Shown here: in pieces, positions 45,551 to 54,178 of the stretch
Layout of the letters: each line of letters starts with the position of its first letter
Numbering within the stretch: position 1 is the stretch's first letter
Source of the DNA: Hyphomicrobiales bacterium
GTDB lineage: Bacteria; Pseudomonadota; Alphaproteobacteria; Rhizobiales; Methyloligellaceae
Length of the DNA stretch: 64,000 bases
NCBI GenBank assembly: GCA_028280515.1
Contig: JANQLP010000253.1
Span: 1 to 64,000, forward strand
Reading direction: 5' to 3'
Made by a program: the position numbers and the translations under genes
Notes under the pieces: generated by a model
Database searches by the model: none
Seen by the model: the letters and a program-made list of their open reading frames with translations, nothing else
Told to the model about the DNA's origin: nothing

Positions 45551-46707
45551 GTTATGTCGATACCGTTCCCGTACCCGGTATGTTGCACGCGCCGCGCAAC
45601 CGATCACCTCGGGAGAACGCGCCTGCTTTTGAGGCGGACAATATTCAGGTGGAGCAGATCGAAGCCGATGCGTGGGACCGCCTTGCAGCGGGTTTCGTCG
45701 ACGTAAATCAGGAGCAGACTCATTGTTTTTCCGCCGCAAGATGGGGCGCGGGGCGGCTCGAACATGCGGTCGTGCGCAAGGGCGACGCCGTCCTCGGAGG
45801 CGCACTTGTCATTGTCCTGCCGATACCGGGCACCGGGTCGAGCATGTCGCTGATCAAATGGGGCCCCTTGTGGCGCCGGCCCGGAATACCCGCCGACGCG
45901 AACCGCCTTCGTCAGGTTCTGACCGCGCTGAAAGATGAATACGCAAACCGCCGCCGCCACTATCTATCGATCCATCCACATGCCGATCCGGTCTGCGGGC
46001 AAATGACGGAAGAGATCCTGCAAGACCTCGATTTCAGCGCGAGCTGGTCGCTCAGGGATCCCGACCGGTATCTCGTTAACGTAGCCCTCACACCTGAGGA
46101 GTTGAAAAAAAGTCTCAGCCAGAAGTGGCGCTACAACCTGAAGAAATCGCAGGCCAACGATCTCGAGATCAGTCTCGTCAGTTCAGACGAAGGCCTGACG
46201 CGCTTTATGAATCTCTACCGGGAAATGCTGGACCGGAAACGCTTTTTCGACTCCTCGGCCATTGATACCTTGCCGGCCCTGATGCGTGCGAAAACGGCTT
46301 CTTTCCGGCCCGAGGTCGTCATTGTCTCCCATCACGGTGAACCGACTGCAGGCGCCGTCATCGACGTCTCCGGTGAACGCGCGGTCTATCTTTACGGCGC
46401 GACGGACGAGCGCGCCCTCGGCCTCAAGGCCGGGTATGCCATGCATTGGTGGATTGCCGAACGTCTTTGTAACAATCCGGACATCCGCTGGTACGACCTG
46501 GGCGGTAAGGACGGCGACAGCGGCCTGCATCAATTCAAGAAAGGCTTCGTTGGAAAGCAGGGCAAAATCCTGCCCACGCCGCCGAGCTTTGAGTACGCTC
46601 CGTCGCGATGGGCGCGCTCCCTGGGCCGTACGGTATACGCCTTGCGCGACGCGAAGGCGGGCGTGGAACACGCCATCTACCGCACGAGGCAAATGCTCGG
46701 ACAATGA
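45547..46707 (+). CDS. FemAB/GNAT-fold transferase
   Basis: A 386-residue protein of the FemAB-like or CelD-like acetyltransferase group. It has tandem GNAT-type folds: KWGPLWRRPGIPADANRL, SQKWRYNLKKSQANDLEI (the RN.R.A-type motif), VYLYGATDERALGLKAGYAMHWW and WYDLGGKDGDSGLHQFKKGF. Relatives add an amino acid to a peptidoglycan or lipid-linked acceptor, or acylate an exopolysaccharide sugar. The start overlaps the ATP-grasp stop by ATGA (45547-45550) and its stop overlaps the flippase start, so it works with both. Confidence 0.85.
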   Translation: MSYVDTVPVPGMLHAPRNRSPRENAPAFEADNIQVEQIEADAWDRLAAGFVDVNQEQTHCFSAARWGAGRLEHAVVRKGDAVLGGALVIVLPIPGTGSSMSLIKWGPLWRRPGIPADANRLRQVLTALKDEYANRRRHYLSIHPHADPVCGQMTEEILQDLDFSASWSLRDPDRYLVNVALTPEELKKSLSQKWRYNLKKSQANDLEISLVSSDEGLTRFMNLYREMLDRKRFFDSSAIDTLPALMRAKTASFRPEVVIVSHHGEPTAGAVIDVSGERAVYLYGATDERALGLKAGYAMHWWIAERLCNNPDIRWYDLGGKDGDSGLHQFKKGFVGKQGKILPTPPSFEYAPSRWARSLGRTVYALRDAKAGVEHAIYRTRQMLGQ

Positions 46708-48053
46708 AGCGCCTCGACCTCCTCAGCCTCGTCACGCGGTCATCCCTGCTGATGGCCGCGCGTGTCTGCGGCGCGGTTATCGCGTTCGCGGGCACGCTGG
46801 CGATTGCGCGCCACTTCGGTGCCGAAACGTTGGGAACGGTCGCACTTGCCCTTGCGGCCATGGGCCTTCTGGCGCAGGCGCTTTGCGCCGGGCGTCAGGC
46901 GGTCGGGCCGCTGTTTGTTTCTGAATATCTGGTCGGTCAGCAACCCGAACGGATCCGCGGTTTCATCAAGCGCGGCTATCGAATGATTGCCGCCCTGTCG
47001 CTCATCGCATTCAGCCTTTTCGGCGTCGTGACCATCGGCCTCGGCGAAAGGCTCGGCGGTGAGCTAACGAGTGCATTTGCTTTTGCATGCCTTGCTGCCC
47101 CGCCGGTGGCTCTGATCAGCTTCAATGGCGGCGTACTGACCGGGTTCCGCCGCCAGTTGCTGGGTCTGGTTCCCGACCTGCTGGTGAAACCGTTGCTGGT
47201 GCTGCTTGCCATTCTCGCCACCGTCGCGCTTGCACCGCAGGCTTCGACGGTCGTGCTGCTCGGCGGTATATGCGCAGCTCTGTGGGCAACGGCCGGGCTG
47301 CAGGCCTTGTTCATCCATCGGAAGAAACTCTACCCCGACGTTCCGGCGGATGAGCGAGACAGCGCGACCTGGACCCGGAAGGCCACGCCCTGGATCGCGA
47401 TCATCCTGCTCGCCGACTATCTGATCGAGTTGCACTTGCTGCTGGCCGGCTGGCTGCTGGCGCCGGCCATGGTTGGCGTGCTGCACATCTGTTTCCGCCT
47501 GCGGATGTTGGCGAGTTTCGGTATGCGTGCGCTCTATTCCGTCGTGCTGCCGGAAGTCTACGCCGCCCATGCGCGCGGCGATACGGGCGGACTTGCGCGT
47601 GACATCACCCGGGGGAATGCAGTGGTGCTCGCCTATTCGGCCGCCGTCTGCGCGACATTCGCAGCCCTCGGCAAACCACTGCTCGGTTTGTTCGGAGAGG
47701 CATTCACGGCCGGGTATCCCGCACTCCTCATCATCTCTCTTTCGATGATCCCGCGCGCGATCTTCGGCCCTGCAACCGCGATCATGGCCGCGGCCGGACG
47801 TCAGAAGCCGATGATCGTCATCCTTATCGCCGCAGTCGTCCTTTCTGCGCTGACCATTTTCCAGACCTTCGGCACGCTCGGCTTTCTGAGCATCGCCGTC
47901 GGTTACACCGCGGCGATCAGTTTTGCCGCGGTCGCGCAATGGTGGTGGACGCTGCGCGAGACGGCGATTGATTGTTCGGTCTTCTCGATGCTGACCCACG
48001 CCCGGCGCATGCGGGCTGAACAGACGGACGCCAAGTCAGGATTCGCGGCGTAG
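46704..48053 (+). CDS. Wzx/MOP-family flippase
   Basis: A 449-residue protein with 12-14 helices of the polysaccharide-transporter (MOP flippase) type: LMAARVCGAVIAFAGTLAIARHFGAETLGTVALA at the start is the classical Wzx opening, and GEAFTAGYPALLIISLSMIPRAIFGPATAIMAAAG in the later half fits as well. Such proteins flip lipid-linked sugars or lipid II-like molecules across the inner membrane. The start is at 46704, where ATGA overlaps the previous stop; the longer frame from 46608 overlaps the FemAB-like gene and is not used. It is the last gene of the four-gene operon. Confidence 0.9.
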   Translation: MKRLDLLSLVTRSSLLMAARVCGAVIAFAGTLAIARHFGAETLGTVALALAAMGLLAQALCAGRQAVGPLFVSEYLVGQQPERIRGFIKRGYRMIAALSLIAFSLFGVVTIGLGERLGGELTSAFAFACLAAPPVALISFNGGVLTGFRRQLLGLVPDLLVKPLLVLLAILATVALAPQASTVVLLGGICAALWATAGLQALFIHRKKLYPDVPADERDSATWTRKATPWIAIILLADYLIELHLLLAGWLLAPAMVGVLHICFRLRMLASFGMRALYSVVLPEVYAAHARGDTGGLARDITRGNAVVLAYSAAVCATFAALGKPLLGLFGEAFTAGYPALLIISLSMIPRAIFGPATAIMAAAGRQKPMIVILIAAVVLSALTIFQTFGTLGFLSIAVGYTAAISFAAVAQWWWTLRETAIDCSVFSMLTHARRMRAEQTDAKSGFAA

Positions 48054-48269
48054 CTTTGACTGTCCGCTAATCAACCGCAATCCATAGTAAATCAGGGCGC
48101 CGTAGATCAGGATTCCGATCAGGAAGCGAAAGGGCGCACGTCCGAAGCTCAGCGGCAGATCGGGGTTGTAGCCGAGCGCGGCCAGTCCACCCATGTCGTT
48201 GGTGACAACACCAACGATGAGAGACCACCCTCCGTAAAGTGCCATGAGCCACCCGACTGTCTTGTCCAT
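48036..48269 (-). CDS. small hypothetical membrane protein
   Basis: A 77-residue protein with two helices (about residues 6-26 and 50-68), starting MDKTVGWLMALYGGWSLIVG and ending with a basic tail SGQSKLRRES. Its 3' end overlaps the flippase gene by 18 bases in a convergent arrangement. The upstream sequence has AAGGGA about nine bases from the ATG. I do not recognise a family. Confidence 0.65.
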   Translation of the reverse strand: MDKTVGWLMALYGGWSLIVGVVTNDMGGLAALGYNPDLPLSFGRAPFRFLIGILIYGALIYYGLRLISGQSKLRRES

Positions 48270-48574
48270 GCGTCGTATCCCTTTCTTGACCTTGCGGGAC
48301 GAGTGTAGCGAAGCCTTGCCGCAAGACCAATCCGTCGGTTCCGCCTACGGCCATGAGGCCATGAGCCAGATCATTTGAACGCATGTCGGTTCTCATTGCG
48401 GCTCCGTGATGCCGGTCTGTCGCTTGAACAATCGCGGAAAAGTTGCAGAAAGGCATAGCCGACATTGCCCGTCGATATTCTGGCCCCCGGCGGACCGGTA
48501 AGATATGATCAGGTGGGGGTGCATGATTGGCCTATTGCCCATGACGGGGGCTGCCCGAGACTGGGAGGTCCATT
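48270..48574. other. intergenic region upstream of the methanethiol oxidase gene
   Basis: 305 bases between the divergent small membrane protein and methanethiol oxidase genes. No gene is supported. Only the ribosome binding site GGGAGG at 48562-48567, seven bases before the ATG, is clear. Confidence 0.4.
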
Positions 48575-49969
48575 ATGGCAAGTTGGCAACCTGATCCCTC
48601 ATTCTATCCCTCACCAAGGATGGCGGCGAAAGCGCCCGGCGAAACGCTTGCGTATGTGGCGGCGTTCGACCCTGACCGCAAGAAACCCGATGCAATCGCG
48701 GTGGTCGATGTCGACCCCAATTCGTCGAGCTACAGCGAGATTGTGGGCCAAGTGAAGATGCCCAATGCGGGCGATGAGCTGCACCATTTCGGCTGGAACG
48801 CATGCTCGTCATGCCTGTGCCCGAACGCGCCGCATCCGCATATGGAGCGGCGCTATCTCATTGTGCCGGGTTTGCGTTCCTCGCGGCTTCACATCATCGA
48901 TACCAAGCCGGACCCGCGCAAGCCGAAGATCGTCAAGGTGATCGAACCGGAAGAAATTGCCGAAAAGGCAGGCTATTCCCGGCTGCATACCACTCACTGC
49001 GGCCCCGAAGGCATCTATGTCAACGCGCTCGGCAATGCGGACGGGAAGGCACCCGGCGGCATCTTTCTGCTGGAACCGGAGAGCTTCAACGTGCTGGGCC
49101 AATGGGAAATGGACCGCGGACCCCAGACCCTCGCATACGATTTCTGGTGGCATCTCGGTCACGACACCATGGTAACTAGCGAATGGGGAACGCCGGACAC
49201 GTTCGAGAACGGGCTTGTTCCGGAGGTCCTGCTCGGCGGCAAGTACGGACACCGCCTCCATTTCTGGGATCTGCACAAGCGCAAGCACCTGCAGGAAATC
49301 GATCTTGGCGAGGAACATCAACTTGTCTTCGAACTGCGCCCTGCGCACGATCCGACCAAGGCTTACGGTTTCGTCGGGTGCGTGATCAGCCTCAAGGACC
49401 TCTCGTCCTCGATCTGGACCTGGTATCGCGACGGCGACAGATGGGCGGTCAAGAAAGTCATAGAGATTCCGGCCGAACCCGCTGACGAGGATGACCTGCC
49501 GCCGCTGCTCAAGGGATTCAAGGCGGTGCCCCCGCTCGTCACCGACATCGATCTGTCGATGGACGACAAGTATCTCTATGTGTCCTGCTGGGGGACAGGA
49601 GACATGCAACAGTACGATGTCTCCGATCCCATGAAGCCGAAACTCACCGGCAAGGTGCGCATCGGCGGCATCGTCTCGCAAGCAAGCCACCCCAAGGCCA
49701 GGAACGGCGCCCTGAACGGCGGGCCACAGATGGTTGAAATCAGTCGTGACGGCAAACGCGTCTATTTCACCAATTCTCTCTACGGCGCAATTGATCCTCA
49801 GTTCTATCCCAATGGGATCGATGGCTGGATGGTAAAGCTCGATACCGGTGAGAACGGCGGCATCGCATTCGACGAGAACTTCTTCATCGACTGGCCGAAG
49901 GGACACCGTCCGCATCAGGTGCGCCTGGAAGGCGGTGACTGTTCGTCCGACTCCTACTGCTATCCGTAA
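48575..49969 (+). CDS. mtoX: methanethiol oxidase, selenium-binding protein 56 family
   Basis: A 464-residue beta-propeller protein of the SBP56/SELENBP1 family, which oxidises methanethiol to formaldehyde, hydrogen sulfide and peroxide with copper. It has SPRMAAKAPGETLAYV, HHFGWNACSSCLC (family motif), LHTTHCGPEGIYVNALG, DFWWHLGHDTMVTSEWG, YGHRLHFWDLHKRKH and VTDIDLSMDDKYLYVSCWGTGDMQQYD, and the final HQVRLEGGDCSSDSYCYP. No signal peptide is seen, in contrast to the exported bacterial MtoX of Hyphomicrobium, so location needs checking. A membrane protein gene (50005) follows closely. Confidence 0.93.
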   Translation: MASWQPDPSFYPSPRMAAKAPGETLAYVAAFDPDRKKPDAIAVVDVDPNSSSYSEIVGQVKMPNAGDELHHFGWNACSSCLCPNAPHPHMERRYLIVPGLRSSRLHIIDTKPDPRKPKIVKVIEPEEIAEKAGYSRLHTTHCGPEGIYVNALGNADGKAPGGIFLLEPESFNVLGQWEMDRGPQTLAYDFWWHLGHDTMVTSEWGTPDTFENGLVPEVLLGGKYGHRLHFWDLHKRKHLQEIDLGEEHQLVFELRPAHDPTKAYGFVGCVISLKDLSSSIWTWYRDGDRWAVKKVIEIPAEPADEDDLPPLLKGFKAVPPLVTDIDLSMDDKYLYVSCWGTGDMQQYDVSDPMKPKLTGKVRIGGIVSQASHPKARNGALNGGPQMVEISRDGKRVYFTNSLYGAIDPQFYPNGIDGWMVKLDTGENGGIAFDENFFIDWPKGHRPHQVRLEGGDCSSDSYCYP

Positions 49970-50004
49970 TGCGTGCAGCGCCAGACATCACGCGGTGACC
50001 GGGG

Positions 50005-50631
50005 ATGAACGACCTCTCGCCCTGGCTGCTGCTGGCGGGCCTTGGCGCGTTTCACGGGATCAATCCGGCGATGGGCTGGCTGTTCGCCGTTGCCCTCGGG
50101 ATGCATGGCGAAAGCCGGCGCATTGTCTGGTTGTCCCTCGTTCCAATTGCGATCGGCCACGCGCTTTCAATCGCCGTCGTCGTGGCGGCGGTCCTGACGC
50201 TGGGCCTCATCATCGATCAGCGGCTGCTTGAAATGGCCTGCGGGGCGGTCCTGCTGGGCTGGGCGGCATACTATGCCGTGTATGGTCATCGGCATCGGGT
50301 GCGGGTCGGTATGCAGACCGGATTTGCGGGCCTCGGCATTTGGTCGTTCCTGATGGCAACGAGCCACGGCGCAGGGCTGATGCTCCTGCCGGCCGTCCTG
50401 TCGCTTTGCCTCGCGGCGGCGCCCGGAGGCGAACTTACCGCTGCCCGGTCAATACCCGTTTCGCTCGCGGCGATTGGCGTTCACATGGGGGCGATGCTGG
50501 TTGTGACGGCGGCTATTGCAGTCATCGTTTACGATTGGCTCGGCTTGTCTTTTCTGCGACGCGGCTGGATCAATCTCGACTATCTTTGGATCGTGGCCTT
50601 GACGGTGACGGGGTTCATCCTGATTTTGTGA
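50005..50631 (+). CDS. NicO-like integral membrane protein next to methanethiol oxidase
   Basis: A 208-residue protein with six or seven helices. The start LLLAGLGAFHGINPAMGWLF and the next PIAIGHALSIAVVV match the layout of NicO/HupE-type metal permeases (G.xHG.NP then GHA), but the H-x4-DH metal motif is not present. It lies 35 bases after the methanethiol oxidase gene, so a role in supplying copper or handling its sulfide product is an inference. The ATG at 50005 has CCGGGG upstream, a weak ribosome binding site. Confidence 0.75.
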   Translation: MNDLSPWLLLAGLGAFHGINPAMGWLFAVALGMHGESRRIVWLSLVPIAIGHALSIAVVVAAVLTLGLIIDQRLLEMACGAVLLGWAAYYAVYGHRHRVRVGMQTGFAGLGIWSFLMATSHGAGLMLLPAVLSLCLAAAPGGELTAARSIPVSLAAIGVHMGAMLVVTAAIAVIVYDWLGLSFLRRGWINLDYLWIVALTVTGFILIL

Positions 50632-50698
50632 GTATCGGCGATCGTCCAGGAACTCCGATACGCATCTTCCCCAAAGCGCGACAGGTTAGAAGAGATAA

Positions 50699-50956
50699 AT
50701 GGCCAAGAAAGTGCCGTCGCCGTGCATTGGCATCTGCAAGTTCAAAGTTGAAGGTCACTGCATCGGCTGCGGGCAAACCAAGAAGCAGAAGAAGAAGTTC
50801 AAGTCGCTCCGCAGCAAGAAGAAACGCGAAAAGCTCCTGCGCACCGTCCTTGGCCAGCAGCGGCTGATTGGCGGCCGCCTGAGATGGGAACGCGTGTATC
50901 GCCGCCGCTGTGCCAAAAAGGGCATGCCATGTCCGTTGGACTCGATGGCCGAGTGA
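50699..50956 (+). CDS. DUF1289-family protein
   Basis: An 85-residue cytoplasmic protein. The family motif is SPCIGICKFKVEGHCIGCGQT at the start, where four cysteines could bind zinc or an Fe-S cluster, and the rest is basic (KKQKKKFKSLRSKKKREKLL). The family has no known function. It ends 22 bases before the convergent coq7 gene. Confidence 0.9.
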   Translation: MAKKVPSPCIGICKFKVEGHCIGCGQTKKQKKKFKSLRSKKKREKLLRTVLGQQRLIGGRLRWERVYRRRCAKKGMPCPLDSMAE

Positions 50957-50978
50957 CAACTCTGAGCGGTTCAGGCTC

Positions 50979-51506
50979 TCAGATACGCTTCGCCAGAGCC
51001 ACCGCCGCACCGGACCCGGCACTCACCATCCAGCTCCAGATCCGCGCCGCCGGGCCCGACGTTCCGGCGTGAAGGTCGCGCGCTTCATCGCGGTGTTCCA
51101 CCTCGTCGAGCCGGCACTGCTCCAGAAGTGCGCGAACATCCGCATGCGTACCCGACGCATCGAGCGCGTCGATCTGGGTCTGATAATGCGCATCGACAAA
51201 GGTCTCGACGGCATCAATCGTCACATGCACGGCGCGCGTTCCGAAGAGTGCGGGCAGGGCGCCCGTGAGCCAACCCGCCACGCGCCATAACGGCAGCAAG
51301 GCACTGCGCTCGTCTTGCGGCAGGACGTCTTCCAAGGCCACAAGGTGTCCACGCTCTGTTTCCCTGTGGCGGGTGGAAAACTGGATCAGGTCCGCATCGC
51401 GCGTCACGGCAAGAATGCCATCGTAGATTGCAATCGCGCCTGTCTCTCCGGCGTGGTCTGACCGCAATTCACCTATCAGCCAGACCGGCAGCGGACGATG
51501 GGTCAA
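50979..51506 (-). CDS. coq7: demethoxyubiquinone hydroxylase Coq7
   Basis: A 175-residue ferritin-like diiron enzyme that hydroxylates the ubiquinone ring at C6. The paired metal motifs are ELRSDHAGETGA (first E), HRETERGHL (E and E-x-x-H) and RLDEVEHRDEA (second E-x-x-H) near residue 140. The spacing matches Coq7/UbiF-type proteins of alphaproteobacteria rather than the flavin-dependent UbiF. The gene is in reverse and ends just after DUF1289. The glutathione peroxidase gene upstream is 24 bases away on the same strand. Confidence 0.95.
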   Translation of the reverse strand: MTHRPLPVWLIGELRSDHAGETGAIAIYDGILAVTRDADLIQFSTRHRETERGHLVALEDVLPQDERSALLPLWRVAGWLTGALPALFGTRAVHVTIDAVETFVDAHYQTQIDALDASGTHADVRALLEQCRLDEVEHRDEARDLHAGTSGPAARIWSWMVSAGSGAAVALAKRI

Positions 51507-51530
51507 AGCGGTAGCGCTTGCATCGGATAT

Positions 51531-52109
51531 TTACGATCCCGACTTCTCTGCATTCGGCAGCGCGGCCTCGATGGCCTTTATCATTTTTGGAGATGTCGGC
51601 TTGACCGCACTTGAAAACCAGCCGGTCAGCTTGCCGTCGGCATCGACAAGGTATTTGTGGAAGTTCCAGCGCGGCCTGGAGGCATCGCCCAGGACTGTTG
51701 CCGCCCACCGATAAAACGGGTGCGAGTCGTCACCCTTCACCACCGTCTTGGATGTAAGCGGAAAACTCACGCCGAATGCACCACGGCAAAAACCGAGAAT
51801 TTCGCTTTCGCTCTTCGGTTCCTGGGCACCGAAATCGTTGGACGGGACGCCAATGACGACAAGACCCTTGTCCTCATAACGCTCCCAAAGCGACTGCAGA
51901 CCTTCATACTGCGGCGTGAATCCGCAAAAGGACGCTGTGTTTACAATCAAAAGTGCTTTGCCGCGATACTGCTCAAGAGGCAGAGGGCCGCCGCTGATCG
52001 CCTCGAACCCATGGTCGTAGGCCGACCCCGCCTCCGCCGTCGCGGGTGGGGCGCCCGACGTGAACACGAAGGCCGACGCAAGCGCTACAGCGGTGGCGAG
52101 TTTATCCAT
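51531..52109 (-). CDS. exported glutathione peroxidase
   Basis: A 192-residue peroxidase with a signal peptide (LATAVALASAFVFTSGAPPATA). The catalytic motif is VNTASFCGFTPQYEGLQSL, with Cys in the place of selenocysteine at about residue 66, and the tetrad residues are in SNDFGAQEP and RWNFHKYLVD. These enzymes reduce peroxides in the periplasm or membrane. The start at 52109 has GAGGA upstream; an open frame reaching 52250 lacks a ribosome binding site. It lies next to coq7 in the same direction. Confidence 0.92.
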   Translation of the reverse strand: MDKLATAVALASAFVFTSGAPPATAEAGSAYDHGFEAISGGPLPLEQYRGKALLIVNTASFCGFTPQYEGLQSLWERYEDKGLVVIGVPSNDFGAQEPKSESEILGFCRGAFGVSFPLTSKTVVKGDDSHPFYRWAATVLGDASRPRWNFHKYLVDADGKLTGWFSSAVKPTSPKMIKAIEAALPNAEKSGS

Positions 52110-52349
52110 GTCGCATCCTCTTTCAGTTTTGGCGTAACAGCCGGCGAGTCTGATGGCCAATCCCTTGACCGAATTTGCGGCCGGCCGGTCCTTTGTAACA
52201 ACCAAACCGGCCGGTCTTATGCGGCGCTTGCCGACGGGAGGATCATGCAAGCGTCGAGAGGGCTACGTGCGCCGCCAGCCATTGGATTTCTTTAGTGGGT
52301 TCAGGCATGCGCGGCGGCGCCGATACCCGGCGATGTGGCGCCACGCGGC

Positions 52350-53153
52350 TCATGCACGCCGGCGCTTTGCAACAACTTGCGCACAAAGCCGCGTCCAGCT
52401 CCGGTCATGAAGCCGGTATTCGTAATAAAGCTCCTCTTCGCCGACGTGGCTCCAGGAATCCGTATCCGCGAAAAGGGCATTGAGGTCGTCGATCCAAGAT
52501 GCAGGGTCCGGCGTCGATGCGGCGCGGAAATCGAACGGAGACGACAGGACCAGAAGGCCACCATCGTTCAACAGACCGCCAAGCGCCTCGAGGAGTTTAC
52601 TCGGACGGGGATGACGGTCGATGACATTAAAACACGAGACAAGGTCGAAACCGCGTTCAGGCGTGTACAGCTCAAGCGGTGCGTTGACGATGCTCACGCG
52701 TTCGGGAGCGTCCTCGATCGGGCGAGGCCGCGCCCTGGGTGCAACCCATTTCGGCGTTCCAATCCGATCAGCCAACGGGACCTCGGGCAACGCCTCGTCG
52801 GATGCGAGCAGACGTTGTGCCCATTCGCAGAACCGTTTTGACGGTTCGACCAGAACAAGCCGCTCAAGGGAAGGAAACTGCCGGTCCAACTCAAACAATG
52901 CCCGCCCTGTCGCGCCGCCGACATCACAGACACTGCGTGGATCCAGCGCAAGGGTCTGCGCCCATTGCTTTGCCAGGTTTATGGCTGCGACAGGGAAGTT
53001 CGGGGGAACACGATCTTGACGTGGATTCGGATAGCGCGGTTCGTCGGCAGACTGCGAGCCGGGCTTTGTTCCATAGAGATAGTCGGACCAGCCGATCTCA
53101 AGGTATATCGCGAGCCGGTCCGGTGTTGCATAGTCGTCGTCGCCTGAGGTCAT
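52350..53153 (-). CDS. class I methyltransferase resembling the OvoA C-terminal domain
   Basis: A 267-residue soluble protein. NFPVAAINLAKQWAQ, then SVCDVGGATGRALFELDRQF (motif I, near residue 73), LVLVEPSKRF, and FDLVSCFNVIDRHPRPSKLL...LLNDGGLLVLSSPFDF. The order NFPVA, GGATGR-FEL-R-F, then NVIDR and GGLLVLSSP with a C-terminal C-x-KRR resembles the 4-mercaptohistidine N1-methyltransferase domain of OvoA, without the sulfoxide-synthase part. The role here is inferred. The start codon is five bases from the divergent ATG at 53158. Confidence 0.7.
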   Translation of the reverse strand: MTSGDDDYATPDRLAIYLEIGWSDYLYGTKPGSQSADEPRYPNPRQDRVPPNFPVAAINLAKQWAQTLALDPRSVCDVGGATGRALFELDRQFPSLERLVLVEPSKRFCEWAQRLLASDEALPEVPLADRIGTPKWVAPRARPRPIEDAPERVSIVNAPLELYTPERGFDLVSCFNVIDRHPRPSKLLEALGGLLNDGGLLVLSSPFDFRAASTPDPASWIDDLNALFADTDSWSHVGEEELYYEYRLHDRSWTRLCAQVVAKRRRA

Positions 53154-53451
53154 ATCGATGGAATATCATGTTCCGGAAGTCTCTCGCGCTCCTTGGCGAT
53201 ATGCGTCTGAGCCAAGGTTACCGGGTTCCGATCAGTTTTGGCTCGTGGGACATTGCGCGGAGCTTCACGCCGCAGGCATTGATCCGCGCACGATACGTGA
53301 TGACGCGGTTCGGAGCCGAAACGCTTTGATAGCGAGAGTCCAACGCGTGGCGGAGCTCTGGCTCAACAGCCTGCCAAGCCGGCTTGGCGGCACCGAGTAA
53401 TGCGCCGGGATTGAACGGATCGCAAGCGCCACGCCAACATGCTGGTGTGAA

Positions 53452-53470
53452 GGCGGGGCAAAGCCCCGCC
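53452..53470. terminator. GC-rich hairpin near 53.46 kb
   Basis: GGCGGGGC/GCCCCGCC with the loop AAA, an 8-bp perfect stem. It lies 20 bases after the stop of the minus-strand gene at 53491. No T tract follows on that strand, so it may be a processing or termination hairpin only. Confidence 0.5.
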
Positions 53471-53490
53471 CATGCATGTGCCTTGATGCT

Positions 53491-53943
53491 CTAGTTGCCG
53501 GAAGACTTCTTCAGCACAGCACTGAAGGCAATCCCGAACTCTATGCCCTTGAACGTCACGTAGATCTTGTCGCCATCCAGCTTGCCGTCGATGAGACCCT
53601 TTGCGCCCGGCTCGTTCGGAGCCGTCTCGACCATGATGAGCTTACTGGGATCGTTTAGATCGAAACTGCCCGTGGCTTCGACGTCATTCCACTTCTCCCG
53701 CCCTTCGAGGCGCCACTTGCTGATGCCCCAGAAAACATTCTCTTGTTGCTCCTTGACTTCGAGATGCCACTCCGCCTTGTCGAAACTGGGCTCCTTTGTG
53801 GTTCTACTGCTCGGGGCAACGGCCAGATAGGTGGCCTTCCAGACACCGCGCATGTCCGGGAAATCCGCGGCAACGGCCGGATGCGGTGCGAGAGAAGCGA
53901 TCAATACTAGCACGGCAGCAACGGCGGCAGCTGTCTTCATCAT
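53491..53943 (-). CDS. periplasmic hypothetical protein
   Basis: A 150-residue exported protein: signal peptide KTAAAVAAVLVLIASLAP with cleavage near PAVAA, then DFPDMRGVWKATYLAV and a beta-rich C-terminal (KWNDVEATGSFDLND, KIYVTFKGIEFGIAF). The pattern resembles small beta-barrel or lipocalin-like periplasmic proteins, but no family is certain. The ribosome binding site AGGAGG precedes the ATG at 53943. It stands alone. Confidence 0.7.
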   Translation of the reverse strand: MMKTAAAVAAVLVLIASLAPHPAVAADFPDMRGVWKATYLAVAPSSRTTKEPSFDKAEWHLEVKEQQENVFWGISKWRLEGREKWNDVEATGSFDLNDPSKLIMVETAPNEPGAKGLIDGKLDGDKIYVTFKGIEFGIAFSAVLKKSSGN

Positions 53944-54178
53944 GGTATCAGACCTCCTTTTTCTGGTGCGACATTATCAACGTAGGATAGGAATTTGTCA
54001 TAATTACTTCGATGAAAGAACCGGCGGAGTATTTATCACGTTCAACGAATGAAAATCGGACGGTGATACATCAATTGACGCTTGCGTATGTCCTGCGCAA
54101 AGGCGGCGCCATCACGCGATTGGGCCCATCGCTCCGATACCGGCCGGAGTGAACTCCACCTTTCCAGGAGTCTTGGGC

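Noticed and set aside
53158..53400. 80-codon plus-strand frame (and a 53-codon frame at 53168) divergent from the methyltransferase gene
   Set aside because: Neither has a ribosome binding site, both start within a few bases of the methyltransferase start codon, and neither shows a domain. They are possible but not supported.
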